Below are positions 6,981 to 15,896 of a stretch of 38,569 nucleotides of DNA, piece by piece. Below the pieces are notes generated by a model, which did not search any database, was not told where the DNA came from, and saw only the letters and a list, made by a program, of their open reading frames with translations. This DNA comes from JAVBLK01 sp031553565. Lineage in GTDB: Bacteria > Bacillota > Clostridia > Christensenellales > DUVY01. The stretch's first letter is position 1. Each line of letters begins with the position of its first letter. The stretch spans positions 1-38,569 of the forward strand of contig JAVBLK010000057.1 in NCBI GenBank assembly GCA_031553565.1. Reading direction: 5' to 3'. Position numbers and translations under genes: made by a program.

Positions 6981-7029
6981 CAAAAAAAAGCCTCTTTCTG
7001 AATACCGGAAAGAGGCTTTGTGTTTTTTT
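6981..7029. terminator. Bidirectional terminator, nadE / TPR-like gene
   Basis: AAAGCCTCTTTC (6988-6999) pairs with GAAAGAGGCTTT (7008-7019), with a run of T after it on the plus strand and a run of A before it. It can end nadE and also the minus-strand gene that stops at 7093. Confidence 0.88.
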
Positions 7030-7092
7030 TGGAAACGATGAATTATTGTAAAATCAACTTGAAAATCGCAAGCGGCGCATTATAACAATAAG

Positions 7093-7728
7093 CTATGGGA
7101 TATTCTGCAAAAGCTCGTTGGCATATGCACTGTCCAGGGCGGCGGCTTTTTCCAGCCAGTTTTTGGCGTGGTCAAAGTCGCCGATCCCTGCGTAGATATA
7201 GCCAAGCATTTCCATGGAGGGAACGTGGTTGTACAGGGCTGCGTCCTCGAAGCTGACAACCATTCCCTTGAAGCTTTCAGCTTTCCCTTCCCTCCGGTTA
7301 AAGTTTTCCAGGTCGCCGTAGTGGATCATGCCCTGCATAAACATCGCGCCGATATGCCCGTGCGCTGCGGCCATATTATAGCTATCGCGCCGCTCTGAGT
7401 CTACCGCGGTTTTTTGCGCGAGATCAAAGCACCTGTCCGCTATTGCCCGGCTTTCCGCGCGCAGGGTCGGCGCATATAAGCGGAGCGCCTTGCCGCCGGG
7501 GATTTGGGGCGGACTGAAGCGTTTAGATAAGCGGTATTTGCCACTGTCGGCTTGTTCGTCCGGCGGGCAGCCTTCCGTTCCGCCGGGATATTGGCAGGCG
7601 TTCGGGCCGGCTACGCCCTTACTGAACTGCTTATTTACGGCGCTGGCGACCTCCTGCTCGACCTTGCGCTCAACGTTCCGCTCGACGTTCCGCTGAACTG
7701 TGCGGACCAGCTTATCGAATAGACCCAT
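7093..7728 (-). CDS. TPR/Sel1-like repeat protein
   Basis: A 211-residue cytoplasmic protein with no signal peptide. Residues 5-35 form a strongly charged helix with an RNVERNVERKVEQEV repeat, likely coiled-coil or amphipathic. Residues 42-85 are Pro/Gly-rich linker. Residues 95-208 contain helix-turn-helix pairs like Sel1/TPR units (ALYNHVPSMEMLGYIYAGIG, then DHAKNWLEKAAALDSAYAN). Such repeats mediate protein-protein contacts; the partner is unknown. GGAGG precedes the ATG. It is last in the minus-strand surface block, 75 bp after the lipoprotein gene. Confidence 0.6.
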   Translation of the reverse strand: MGLFDKLVRTVQRNVERNVERKVEQEVASAVNKQFSKGVAGPNACQYPGGTEGCPPDEQADSGKYRLSKRFSPPQIPGGKALRLYAPTLRAESRAIADRCFDLAQKTAVDSERRDSYNMAAAHGHIGAMFMQGMIHYGDLENFNRREGKAESFKGMVVSFEDAALYNHVPSMEMLGYIYAGIGDFDHAKNWLEKAAALDSAYANELLQNIP

Positions 7729-7803
7729 TGTTTTCCTCCATGCCCGCCCTGCCGCGGGCTTTTATAAGCGCGCCTGCCGCTGCGCCGGCCGCGCTTACCA
7801 ATG

Positions 7804-9588
7804 TCATTCGGGGCTGTAACCCGTCGGGAAACCGGGCAGCAGATTCTCCTTGGTCATCGAGCCGTAAGCCGCCGACGTCAGCTTTTGCGGCGTGGCCGTC
7901 ACATTATTCTTTATGACATCCCATTGCACAAGTATTTTCTTTTGCGCGTCGATATAGAATATCTGGTCGTTGCCCTGACTTGGATTATTGTACTTCACGT
8001 GATATTTGATGCACTCCCTGCCCAGCATCGTTACCCCAGTCTGCTTGTAAAGCTTGGCGAAAGACATCATAAGCGGAATGTCTTTAAATTCCTCATATAT
8101 GTCGTCCTGCTTTCCGTCAGCGTATTTTTTCGCCGTATTCGTCGCGTTGAACGGCTCGGTCATATAGGTTTTCGGCACAACGTTTATATCGTAAAAGAAG
8201 CTTTCGTCAAGGCACAGGTCGGCAAATTTGCCGTCCCGATAATAAAACAGGTTGCCTACGCGCTTGAACTCCTCGACGAAGGTCCCGTCCGATTCGCTGC
8301 TGCACTCGTATATAATGGAATAATTTGTGCCGATCGCCGCGAGCCCCGCCGCCATCACCGCGTCAACTTCATCCTGCACCTCTGTGACCTGTACGGGGTC
8401 GGTCACTGTGCCGCCGCCCTCTAAGGTATAGTCGTTAAAGTTGGGAATGAACGGATACGCCTGCCCGCCCTTTGCAAAAGCAGTCACGGTTGTGGTCAGC
8501 GAATCCTTAATGTATTTCATCGTTAAACCGGTCGCGGTATCGATGTAATACTGGTTTCCGGAGTTTGAGGTGTACAGCTTGCAGGTCTTTCCGGCGACAG
8601 TGGAAGTCTCGCCCGTCGTCGTAAAGGTGTTCGACGTGTAATACGGGTCAAAGAATACGATCCTTTCGTCTGCGTTCCTGTCTATTTTGTGGTCGTCGAG
8701 GCTTTTCTCGGTTTTTGTAAATGTTGTCGCTCCGGTGTTAAGGACGTACTTTTCCTCAAGCGAAGAATTGTATATATAGGCTGAAAAGCCGTTCATATAG
8801 AAGTCGTCGCCCGCGCGTTTCATGTCCATGGTCATAGTCTCGACAGTAAACGAAACGCTGTAATTTGTGCCGAGGTTTGCTTTAACCTGCTCTAATGTAA
8901 ACGGCAGCCCTTCGGGGTCGCCGGGATCCGGCTCTTCGCCTTCAAGCTTGTAGCCGTCGGTAGGGAAGCCGGGCAGGAAATCAGTCTTAGTCACGCCGCC
9001 TACTTTTACGGAGGTAAGCTCCCACGTATCGGTCGCGCTGCCGTCCTTTACCACTATCTTGCTCATGATAAAGTATTCGTTATCGATATAGTAGTCTGCG
9101 GACTCGCCCGAAGCGGTGAACGAATACTTCTTGCACGCCCTGCCCGCGACTGTCGAGTCGGTTACCTTTGCGCCCGCGATGGTAAGCAGTACCGCGGCAG
9201 CGTAATAGGAAAATAAACCCGTTTCCATACTGGTAATATACAGCTCTATTTCCTGCTCGGTAGCGGCGGCTTCGGTATATGTTTTTGCGGCTAAGTCTAT
9301 CGAGTACAGTTTTTTAGCGTCGTTATCGAACAGCGTCGCGCCTTCGTTCGTGCCGTAAAAGCCGCTTTTACCGGCGCGTATAAAGGACCCCGTATAGCTT
9401 TCGCCGTTGTCAGTTATGGCATAGACGATCTTGTAATTCGTCCCTATTTTTTCCTTGGCCTTTTCAAAATTTTCCGACATCTTCGCGGCTTCTTCAATAC
9501 CCTTGAACCAGTCGCAGCCCGCAAGTGAAAATGCCGGGAATATTAATGCAATACATAAAACTATGGCCAACAGCTTCTTAGTTTTCAT
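7804..9588 (-). CDS. Lipoprotein with three repeats of one domain
   Basis: A 594-residue lipoprotein. The signal peptide ends in the lipobox LAGC, with Cys25 as the lipidation site, so it is tethered to the outer face of the membrane. Three homologous units of ~150-175 residues follow, beginning GTNY (about 49, 240 and 420). Each carries V(A/L)G(R/K)xCxxY near its middle (148-155, 331-339, 521-529), then (Y/F)YID (167, 347, 544). Units 1 and 3 end LPGFPT; unit 2 ends FIPNFNDY. The pattern recalls LolA/RseB-like half-barrels, but I cannot assign it. GGAGAAA precedes the start, and a YTAR element lies just upstream. Confidence 0.75.
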   Translation of the reverse strand: MKTKKLLAIVLCIALIFPAFSLAGCDWFKGIEEAAKMSENFEKAKEKIGTNYKIVYAITDNGESYTGSFIRAGKSGFYGTNEGATLFDNDAKKLYSIDLAAKTYTEAAATEQEIELYITSMETGLFSYYAAAVLLTIAGAKVTDSTVAGRACKKYSFTASGESADYYIDNEYFIMSKIVVKDGSATDTWELTSVKVGGVTKTDFLPGFPTDGYKLEGEEPDPGDPEGLPFTLEQVKANLGTNYSVSFTVETMTMDMKRAGDDFYMNGFSAYIYNSSLEEKYVLNTGATTFTKTEKSLDDHKIDRNADERIVFFDPYYTSNTFTTTGETSTVAGKTCKLYTSNSGNQYYIDTATGLTMKYIKDSLTTTVTAFAKGGQAYPFIPNFNDYTLEGGGTVTDPVQVTEVQDEVDAVMAAGLAAIGTNYSIIYECSSESDGTFVEEFKRVGNLFYYRDGKFADLCLDESFFYDINVVPKTYMTEPFNATNTAKKYADGKQDDIYEEFKDIPLMMSFAKLYKQTGVTMLGRECIKYHVKYNNPSQGNDQIFYIDAQKKILVQWDVIKNNVTATPQKLTSAAYGSMTKENLLPGFPTGYSPE

Positions 9589-9613
9589 CGATTTTCTCCT
9601 TTACTTATTTTAA

Positions 9614-9753
9614 GTAACCGCTGATTAATTCGAGATAGAACTTTTGACGCATCTTCTTTTTTCGTCAATAGCTCTGCTATTGCCTTCGAAAACAAGCCGT
9701 TTTCTGTCTGAAAAATACTTGCTCAAAATTTATCTCTTTTAATCAGCGTTTAC
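9614..9753 (+). mobile_element. YTAR palindromic element, subfamily B copy 1
   Basis: A 140-bp copy with ends GTAACCGCTGATTAATTCG and TTTTAATCAGCGTTTAC. The central hairpin is CAATAGC-TCT-GCTATTG. The flanks are TTAA on the left and TTTA on the right, so the duplication is imperfect. It lies in the leader of the lipoprotein gene on the opposite strand. Its right end has been duplicated in tandem (9741-9794). Confidence 0.82.
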
Positions 9754-9794
9754 TTTATGATCCTGATAATCAGCGTTTACTTTATGATCCTGAT
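9741..9794. repeat. 27-bp tandem duplication at an element end
   Basis: Two identical 27-bp units abut at 9741-9767 and 9768-9794. Each starts AATCAGCGTTTAC and ends TGATCCTGAT. The first contains the right end of the YTAR element. The second contains a copy of that end plus the last codons and stop of the minus-strand gene. Confidence 0.9.
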
Positions 9795-10271
9795 TTTTCC
9801 GATAAGAGGAAGCGGCTTGCACACGCCGCGCACGACGTTGAGGATGCCTATTACAAGGAAAATCGCCGGGATGATCCATATCAGCCCCAGGATCAGCGAT
9901 ATGATGCTCCATACCGCAAAGCTGCCGCTGAATAAGACCGCGCTCAAAATCGCCGACAGTATGGCGTGTATGATACCCCATGCCGCATAGAAAATGAACA
10001 GCACAAGGCCTTGGTTAGTATGGAATTTCACAAACTCCGAGGTCTTGTGCGCACCCATGATGAGGGGGATGAAGAATAACAGATAAGCAACGACCGAAAT
10101 CCCCTTGTGTTCTGCCGCGTCCTTTGCCGGGTCGTATTCCGCTGCGCCCTGCGGCGGGGCATTGTTTTTCCTCGCCGACTGTTCTTCTCCGGCACGCACC
10201 GCGCCGCCGCAGCCGGAACACGATTTCGCGCCGTCCGGGTTCTGTTTGCCGCATTTACTGCAATAAGTCAT
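9777..10271 (-). CDS. Zinc-ribbon, DUF4870-like membrane protein
   Basis: The frame extends to 10430, but the start is ATG at 10271, eight bases after AGGAGG; it opens MTYCSKCGKQNPDGAKSC. The 164-residue protein has an N-terminal zinc ribbon (C4, C7, C18, C21), a polar linker, and about three membrane segments (58-73, 87-112, 118-148). The middle KTSEFVKFHTNQGLVLFIFY is typical of DUF4870/Tic20-like proteins, where residues before NQ line the membrane face. Molecular role unknown. The C-terminal KIRIIK and stop lie inside a duplicated repeat unit, so the last residues may be altered. Confidence 0.75.
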   Translation of the reverse strand: MTYCSKCGKQNPDGAKSCSGCGGAVRAGEEQSARKNNAPPQGAAEYDPAKDAAEHKGISVVAYLLFFIPLIMGAHKTSEFVKFHTNQGLVLFIFYAAWGIIHAILSAILSAVLFSGSFAVWSIISLILGLIWIIPAIFLVIGILNVVRGVCKPLPLIGKIRIIK

Positions 10272-10304
10272 GAAAAGATCCTCCTGAATATATTTTTGAT
10301 TTAT

Positions 10305-10465
10305 GTAACCGCTGATTATTTCGACAGAATTTTGGCGCCGCGTCTTTTCCGTCATAAAAAAGTCTTCTTTTCTTGTCAATACCTTTTGGTATTGCCTTCG
10401 AAAACAAGCCGTTTTCTGTCTGAAAAACACTTGCTCAAAATTTATCTAATTTAATCAGCCTTTAC
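10305..10465 (+). mobile_element. YTAR palindromic element, subfamily B copy 2
   Basis: A 161-bp copy with ends GTAACCGCTGATTATTTCG and TTTAATCAGCCTTTAC. The central hairpin is CAATACC-TTTT-GGTATTG. Flanks are TTAT (10301-10304) and TTAG (10466-10469), one base apart. The TTAG is shared with the next copy. Confidence 0.85.
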
Positions 10466-10469
10466 TTAG

Positions 10470-10628
10470 GTAACCGCTGATTAATTCGATAGAACTTTGA
10501 CGCATCGTCTTTTTCGACCTAAAACATCTTCTTTTTTCGTCAATAGCTCTGCTATTGCCTTCAAAAACAAGCCGTTTTTTGTCTGAAAAATACCCGGTCA
10601 AAATTTATCTCATTTAATCAGCGTTTAC
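10470..10628 (+). mobile_element. YTAR palindromic element, subfamily B copy 3
   Basis: A 159-bp copy with ends GTAACCGCTGATTAATTCG and TTTAATCAGCGTTTAC, in an exact TTAG duplication (10466-10469, 10629-10632). The central hairpin is CAATAGC-TCT-GCTATTG, as in copy 1 of this subfamily and unlike its immediate neighbour. It is directly downstream of the adhesin-like gene. Confidence 0.88.
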
Positions 10629-10651
10629 TTAGGTTTTCAAATAATCCGCGG

Positions 10652-13600
10652 TCAGCCCGCGCGCTTCTTACGCTTGATGAGGATTATGCAAAGCACGGCG
10701 GCGCCGGCAAGCACTATCCCTCCGGCTATTATGCCTATCACCGCTCCGGCCGGAAGCCCTTTATTTCCTCCGGCGGTAAAAGTTACAGTCTGCGATGTTT
10801 CCTCGTAATTGCCGCCGCCTGCCTTTACGACCCGGATCTGCACCTCGCCCGCAGCCGTCACAGTGACGGAGCCGTCCGCCGAAACGGTCACGCCTTTGCC
10901 GCTGACGACTGTGTAGGTAAGCGCGCCGTCCCCCGAACCGCCGGTAACTGTAAGCATAAAGGCCTTGCCGTCCGCCGAGATGTTTTCGGGCGCGGTGACT
11001 TTCAGCGCGTCCTGATATGCCTTTTTGATAGTGAAATTTACGGAAAGCGTGCCGGAATAGTTGCCGGTACCGGTTATAGTCATAATGGCCGTGCCCGCGT
11101 TTATATTCTGCGAGTATGACACCGTGTAATCGGCACTTAGGCCCAGCCCGTTAACCTCCGGCGCGGGCTTATGCTCCGCTCCGTTATATGTAAATACGGT
11201 GTCGCAGGCGGCCAGCTCGTTTGTAAGCGGCTTCCGGGTTATCGTAAATACGCCGCTAACAAAACTGACAGAATAGTTTGCGTTGACGGCAAGCGTCCCT
11301 GCGGATATGGTATATTCGCCGGCATTTTCGCCCGCCGCGCGGATTATTGCGCCGGTGAAAGCGTCGCCGGTAAGCAGCGGGCCGCCCGCAGTTATGCTGT
11401 AGGTAAGCGCGGGGTCGGCCTGCCCGAACACCTTTGTCTTGGCCGCCGCCGTGACCGTCACGGCCTTTTTGGCAATCGTCCAGTTAAGGGTAAACGCATC
11501 CGTTTCAGGCAGCGAGTTCCATTTATGGTTGCTGTCCGGGGTATATGTCGCGGCGTAATACCCTGCGTCGGTCGCGGAACTAACGCCGGTCACGCCCGTC
11601 CCCACAATTGAGGGCGCGCCGGTTTGGGAGGCCTTGTTGTATACCAGCGCCGCCGCCACAGGGCGCGTTAACGCTTTGCGCGCGATTACCCACGTAAGGA
11701 TATACACGTCGTGAACCGGCGCGGCATTCCATTGATGGTTTTGATCCAAAGTATATACGGCGTTATTTTCCCCCGCGCCCGCAGCCGAAGTAATCCCGCT
11801 GACGGCTGTCCCCGAAAGCTCTGCGGGCGCGCCGTTCTGCTGGCTGCCGTTGTATACAAGTCCCGCTGTTTGGACAGGGCGGGCTATCGCTTTGCGCGCG
11901 ATTACCCAGTTGACGGTAGTTGAATCGCCGGGCTCGCCGGTCGTCCATTTATAGTTTTGGCCGATCCCGACAAGGTCGTAAAACGCCGTATAGCCGCCTG
12001 CGTCCGTCCCCTTGATAACGCCGCCGGTAAGGACTATGCCCTCGGCCGCGCCTCCGGATACGCCGTTCTGCTCCGTGCCGTTATAAACCAGCCCTAAAAT
12101 TGCCGCCGGCCTTGCGACGGCCTTTTTCTCTATCTGCCAGTTGACGGGCAGGTCGCTGATCGAGCCGCCTTCCCATTCGTAATTCCTGCCGCCCGCAATA
12201 AGCGAGAATACCGCGCCGTACGAGCCCGCGGCCGTGCCCTTTGTTTCGCCGGAGATCATGGTAAAGCCTTCGCCGCCAAAGCCGGATACGCCGGTCTGCT
12301 CCGCGCCGTTAAATGTAAGGGGAATGGCAACGGGCTTGATCGCCGTTTTCTTGGCCATCGACCATTCGACAGAGGCGCTGCCGCCCTCGTCGCCGGTCGC
12401 CCATTTATGATTCAAAGGGGTTTTAAGGCTGAACACCGCCGTATAGGTGTCCGCGTCGGTATGGCTCATATGGCCGCTTGTAAGATCCATTACGGCAGCC
12501 GAATAGCCCGTTACGCCCGTCTGTAAGGAGGTATTATATACAAGCCCCGCCACTGCCGAAGGTCGCGCTACAGCCATTTTTGCTATGCTCCATTGCAGCC
12601 GGAAGTCCGCTAATTTATCCGTCTCCGTATCCCATTCGTAATTGCTTTGCAGGGTATAAACCGCCTCATAGCCGCCGGCGTTGACCGCCCATACGGTGCC
12701 GCTGACGTTCGCGCCGGTCATATTGCCGGGCGCGCCGTACTGCGTTTCGCCGTTATATACAAGGCTTACATTCAGCGCCGAAGGCTGAGCGATCGGAAGC
12801 CGCGCGATGCTCCAGTCCAGGGTAAAATCGCCGAGGCTTTCGTTGTCCCACATATAATTGAACTGGTCGGGAAGCCCGAATACCGTCGAGTAATTCCCGG
12901 CGTTGGTCTGCGTAATCTGATGCCCGGATTTATAAATGGCTTCCGTTTCATCCGGTACGTTTACGCCTGTTTGCTGCAGCCCGCTGAAAACAAGCCCCGT
13001 GACCGCCGACGGCCGCTGCACAGGCTTCCTTGTCACCGTCACAAGCAGCTCGATATACTGCTTGCCGGTATACAGCCCGGTGTTTGCGGGCGTGAAATGC
13101 ACATCCTTTGAGACTGTGCCCACGGTCGTGACCTCGTCGGGGGTATCCCATGTAAATGTGCCGGGAATGACCTCGTGGCCGCTGCCGTATGTGCCAAGGT
13201 ACGCCGTTACGGGTATATCGATATCGCGTAACTTCGCCCCGTAAACAAATTCCGGGCTACCCAAATAATACTTGGCGACGCCGCCCGCGCGCGCGCTCTT
13301 TTCGCTGAAGGCGATGACGTTTGCGTTCGCGGATCCGGAGAACGCTTTCAGCTGCATCGTATGGTTATAGCCGCCCGACGCGGGCGCCGCCGAGGACGCC
13401 GCCCATACCGCGGAAGCAAAGGTGCCGGGGAAGCTGCCGCCCGTCATCGAGGCCAGGATCAAGCCCTTGACTTCGTTTACAGAGTCGTCCGCGCCGTTCA
13501 CCGCGCCGCTTAAACCGGTCATTGCCGGAATGTAATAACAGGAGGAGATAACAGGGGTGCCCAACGCCGCCGAGCCCAGGATATTGCCGATGGTTGGGGT

Positions 13601-15811
13601 TGCGGTTGTCGCGGACACCGCGCCGGTATTATAACAATTTGTAACCGCAATCGCGTTACTGTATGTTGTACCTATAATACCGCCTACGGTATTGAAAGCG
13701 CGCACGCTGCCCGAATTATAGCAATCCTTAAGGAACGTTCCGTCCATCCTGCCCGCGACGCCGCCGATGTAGATTCCGTTCCCGTTCACGCTTCCCATGT
13801 TAAAGCAGCCGCTGATCTCGCAGCCAAGGCCCGCCATACCCGCGACGCCGCCGCCGTTATTTGCCGCGTTGACAGTGACCGCGCTGAAACAATTTATGAT
13901 TTTAACGTAATTAGACGCGTACCCGATTACGCCCCCTACGCAATATACGCCGGTGACGCTGCCTTCGGCGACGCCGGTGTTCTTTATCGTGGCGCTGTAA
14001 GCCTCGCTGAATAATCCGATATTGTTTTCCCCGCTTACGATCTGCAAGCCGTAAACGATATGCATATCCCCGTCAAAGATCCCCGAAAAATGCGCGCCGG
14101 CTTTGCCGATAGGCGTAAAATTGCTTGCGCCTGCGGGGACTTCGGGCAGGCGGATGTCGCTTGCCATTTTGAAGTAATTGCCTAAGCAGTCCCTGCCGCC
14201 CGCGACGATCCGCGACAGGTGTATAAGCCCGTCCGCGTCCGGAATGATGAACGGGTTGTCAGCAGTGCCGAAGAGAGAGAAGCTGCCGCCGGCAGCGTTC
14301 CCGAATTCCGGGTTAGGTTTAAGCATAGGGTATTGGCCGGGGATAGTTACCCAATTGAACGGCCCGATATCGAAAACAGTATCGGCTTCAAAATCGATGT
14401 TGGTGAATATAAGCCTGCCCGCATCCATCGCGCCTGTACCCGTCATGCTTGCGGTCGTCAAGCCCGTTCCCACCCCGGCGTACACGGACTTTTCGTTATC
14501 GTAATAGCTTGTGGTGACCCCCGGACCGCCGCTGTAATCGCCTATGATCGCGCCCGTAGTATCCGAGCCGCCGACAATTGCCCCGTAATTGAAGCCGTTG
14601 TATATTCTCGCGCCGTTCGTGCTGTCCGGGTCGCCGTTGTAGCCCGCGATGCCACCCGTGTATATGAGCGTGGCCCCGGTGACCGCGCCCGCGTTATAGC
14701 AGTCCCCGATAACGTATTGGTTGATGCCCGCGATGCCGCCCGCCGCCGATTTCATCGCGTTTTCGCTTGTTACGCGCCCGAAATTATACGAGGTCATAAT
14801 TATGGAAAAGTTATAAGCAGCTATGCCGCCCGCCACCGTGCCCTTGACTGCGCCGAAGTTGGCCGAAGCCTTGATATCGGTATAGGCTAAGGACGCGATG
14901 CCGCCGGCCTCGCCGCCGTTGACCGCCCCGTAATTTTTACAGCCCGAAACGCTGAGGGATGAGTCCGCCGACGCGTAAATGCCGCCCGCCCATGTGGACG
15001 CATTGACAGTACCGTAATTGACGCAGCCTAAAATATCGCCCTCCGTATAGGCCGCGATGCCCGCCGCCCTGCCGCTGCCGGTTATGCTGCCGTAGTTCAC
15101 GCAGCCGGTCACATCGCCGCCGCCGTTCGCTTTTATGCCGCCGCTTTCAAGGGCGGTAACCGCCGCGTAATTTTTACAATCGCTGATATCGCCGTCGGCT
15201 ATGCACGCTATGCCGCCCGCCATATCGCCGCCGATTATCCCGCCGCTTTTGACGGTAAGGTTTTTGACCTCGCCGCCCGCGCCGAGGTGCGCGAACAGCC
15301 CGGATAACGCCGCGGCGGATTCTTCTATGTACAGGCCGGTTATTACCGCGCCGTTGAAATCGAACCTGCCGGTATACTTCAATATTGTCGCGCTGCCGTC
15401 CTTTTTATTGCCTAAGGAGGTGAACCGGTGCGCCGACATATCGAACACGCTGTCCGGTATATCCACCTTAAAGCAGGCGGATATCGCGCCCGCGTCATTA
15501 TAGCTTAAGCCTCCGCCCGCGTCCTCCCAGCCGCTCCCTATGCCCTGCATAAGGTAGGCAAGGCCCGCTAATTCCGCCGGGTCGTCTATTCTGTAAGGGT
15601 TTGCCGCCGTGCCGTCGCCTACGCCGAATATAGCGGTATTATAATTGCCCGCGTCCAGCCACGAGCTCGCGGGGACATTGTCCGCCCTGACTTTTTTAAG
15701 CGCGCCGCCCATAAGCGCCGCCGCCGATAAAAGCGCGCAGATTATGGCTAACGCCGCCAATTTTAATATTTTTGATTTTGCAAGGCTTACTTTTGATTTA
15801 GTAACGCTCAT
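10652..15811 (-). CDS. Giant adhesin-like surface protein, membrane-anchored
   Basis: A 1719-residue exported protein. The signal segment is residues ~15-43. Two GLUG-type modules follow (about 50-490 and 500-800), each opening G(T)AxNPxxI and carrying repeats such as NYGAVNGGEAGGIAS and GGVAGRMDGTFLKDCYNSGS. Residues ~928-1447 are seven repeats of ~75 residues with the pattern RPxxxxLVYNGxxQxG...AGxYxAxYxL...W...LxWxIAKKA. An MBG_2-like domain follows (KVFGQADPALTYSI, ~1450-1530), then Ig-like sequence. The C-terminus is a membrane helix plus KRKKRAG; there is no LPXTG. Start: GGAGG, 7 bp spacing. It lies immediately downstream of the membrane LuxR-type regulator. Confidence 0.85.
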   Translation of the reverse strand: MSVTKSKVSLAKSKILKLAALAIICALLSAAALMGGALKKVRADNVPASSWLDAGNYNTAIFGVGDGTAANPYRIDDPAELAGLAYLMQGIGSGWEDAGGGLSYNDAGAISACFKVDIPDSVFDMSAHRFTSLGNKKDGSATILKYTGRFDFNGAVITGLYIEESAAALSGLFAHLGAGGEVKNLTVKSGGIIGGDMAGGIACIADGDISDCKNYAAVTALESGGIKANGGGDVTGCVNYGSITGSGRAAGIAAYTEGDILGCVNYGTVNASTWAGGIYASADSSLSVSGCKNYGAVNGGEAGGIASLAYTDIKASANFGAVKGTVAGGIAAYNFSIIMTSYNFGRVTSENAMKSAAGGIAGINQYVIGDCYNAGAVTGATLIYTGGIAGYNGDPDSTNGARIYNGFNYGAIVGGSDTTGAIIGDYSGGPGVTTSYYDNEKSVYAGVGTGLTTASMTGTGAMDAGRLIFTNIDFEADTVFDIGPFNWVTIPGQYPMLKPNPEFGNAAGGSFSLFGTADNPFIIPDADGLIHLSRIVAGGRDCLGNYFKMASDIRLPEVPAGASNFTPIGKAGAHFSGIFDGDMHIVYGLQIVSGENNIGLFSEAYSATIKNTGVAEGSVTGVYCVGGVIGYASNYVKIINCFSAVTVNAANNGGGVAGMAGLGCEISGCFNMGSVNGNGIYIGGVAGRMDGTFLKDCYNSGSVRAFNTVGGIIGTTYSNAIAVTNCYNTGAVSATTATPTIGNILGSAALGTPVISSCYYIPAMTGLSGAVNGADDSVNEVKGLILASMTGGSFPGTFASAVWAASSAAPASGGYNHTMQLKAFSGSANANVIAFSEKSARAGGVAKYYLGSPEFVYGAKLRDIDIPVTAYLGTYGSGHEVIPGTFTWDTPDEVTTVGTVSKDVHFTPANTGLYTGKQYIELLVTVTRKPVQRPSAVTGLVFSGLQQTGVNVPDETEAIYKSGHQITQTNAGNYSTVFGLPDQFNYMWDNESLGDFTLDWSIARLPIAQPSALNVSLVYNGETQYGAPGNMTGANVSGTVWAVNAGGYEAVYTLQSNYEWDTETDKLADFRLQWSIAKMAVARPSAVAGLVYNTSLQTGVTGYSAAVMDLTSGHMSHTDADTYTAVFSLKTPLNHKWATGDEGGSASVEWSMAKKTAIKPVAIPLTFNGAEQTGVSGFGGEGFTMISGETKGTAAGSYGAVFSLIAGGRNYEWEGGSISDLPVNWQIEKKAVARPAAILGLVYNGTEQNGVSGGAAEGIVLTGGVIKGTDAGGYTAFYDLVGIGQNYKWTTGEPGDSTTVNWVIARKAIARPVQTAGLVYNGSQQNGAPAELSGTAVSGITSAAGAGENNAVYTLDQNHQWNAAPVHDVYILTWVIARKALTRPVAAALVYNKASQTGAPSIVGTGVTGVSSATDAGYYAATYTPDSNHKWNSLPETDAFTLNWTIAKKAVTVTAAAKTKVFGQADPALTYSITAGGPLLTGDAFTGAIIRAAGENAGEYTISAGTLAVNANYSVSFVSGVFTITRKPLTNELAACDTVFTYNGAEHKPAPEVNGLGLSADYTVSYSQNINAGTAIMTITGTGNYSGTLSVNFTIKKAYQDALKVTAPENISADGKAFMLTVTGGSGDGALTYTVVSGKGVTVSADGSVTVTAAGEVQIRVVKAGGGNYEETSQTVTFTAGGNKGLPAGAVIGIIAGGIVLAGAAVLCIILIKRKKRAG

Positions 15812-15860
15812 CTTTCATCCTCCGAAAACAGACGACTAATTCCGCTTTAAAAAACGCACA

Positions 15861-15889
15861 CATAAAGCATATCAGTCCGGAGGGGCAAA
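15861..15889 (-). promoter_or_regulatory. Weak promoter of the adhesin-like gene
   Basis: On the minus strand, TTGCCC (15884-15889) and TTATGT (15861-15866) are 17 bp apart. Both boxes are poor, as expected of an activator-dependent promoter. The predicted start near 15854 gives a leader of about 43 nt. Confidence 0.35.
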
Positions 15890-15896
15890 AAGAATC

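Larger units (their letters stand above)
10272..10651 (-). other. Gap filled by two tandem elements
   Basis: This 380-bp gap between the adhesin-like gene and the zinc-ribbon gene contains almost only two YTAR elements in the same orientation (10305-10465, 10470-10628), plus the AGGAGG site for the zinc-ribbon gene. I see no separate promoter. The hairpins may end or stabilise the adhesin transcript. Confidence 0.6.

Noticed and set aside
10660..10770. Sortase anchor at the adhesin C-terminus (LPAGA)
   Set aside because: The sequence is GLPAGAV with no T-G after it; the helix plus basic tail looks like a simple membrane anchor.
14219..14890. Long plus-strand frames opposite the adhesin-like gene, also at 7801-8424, 12647-13111 and 20746-21138
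   Set aside because: Mirror frames of GC-rich coding DNA: no ribosome binding sites, Arg/Pro/Ala-rich nonsense composition, and the minus-strand frames have clear domain motifs.
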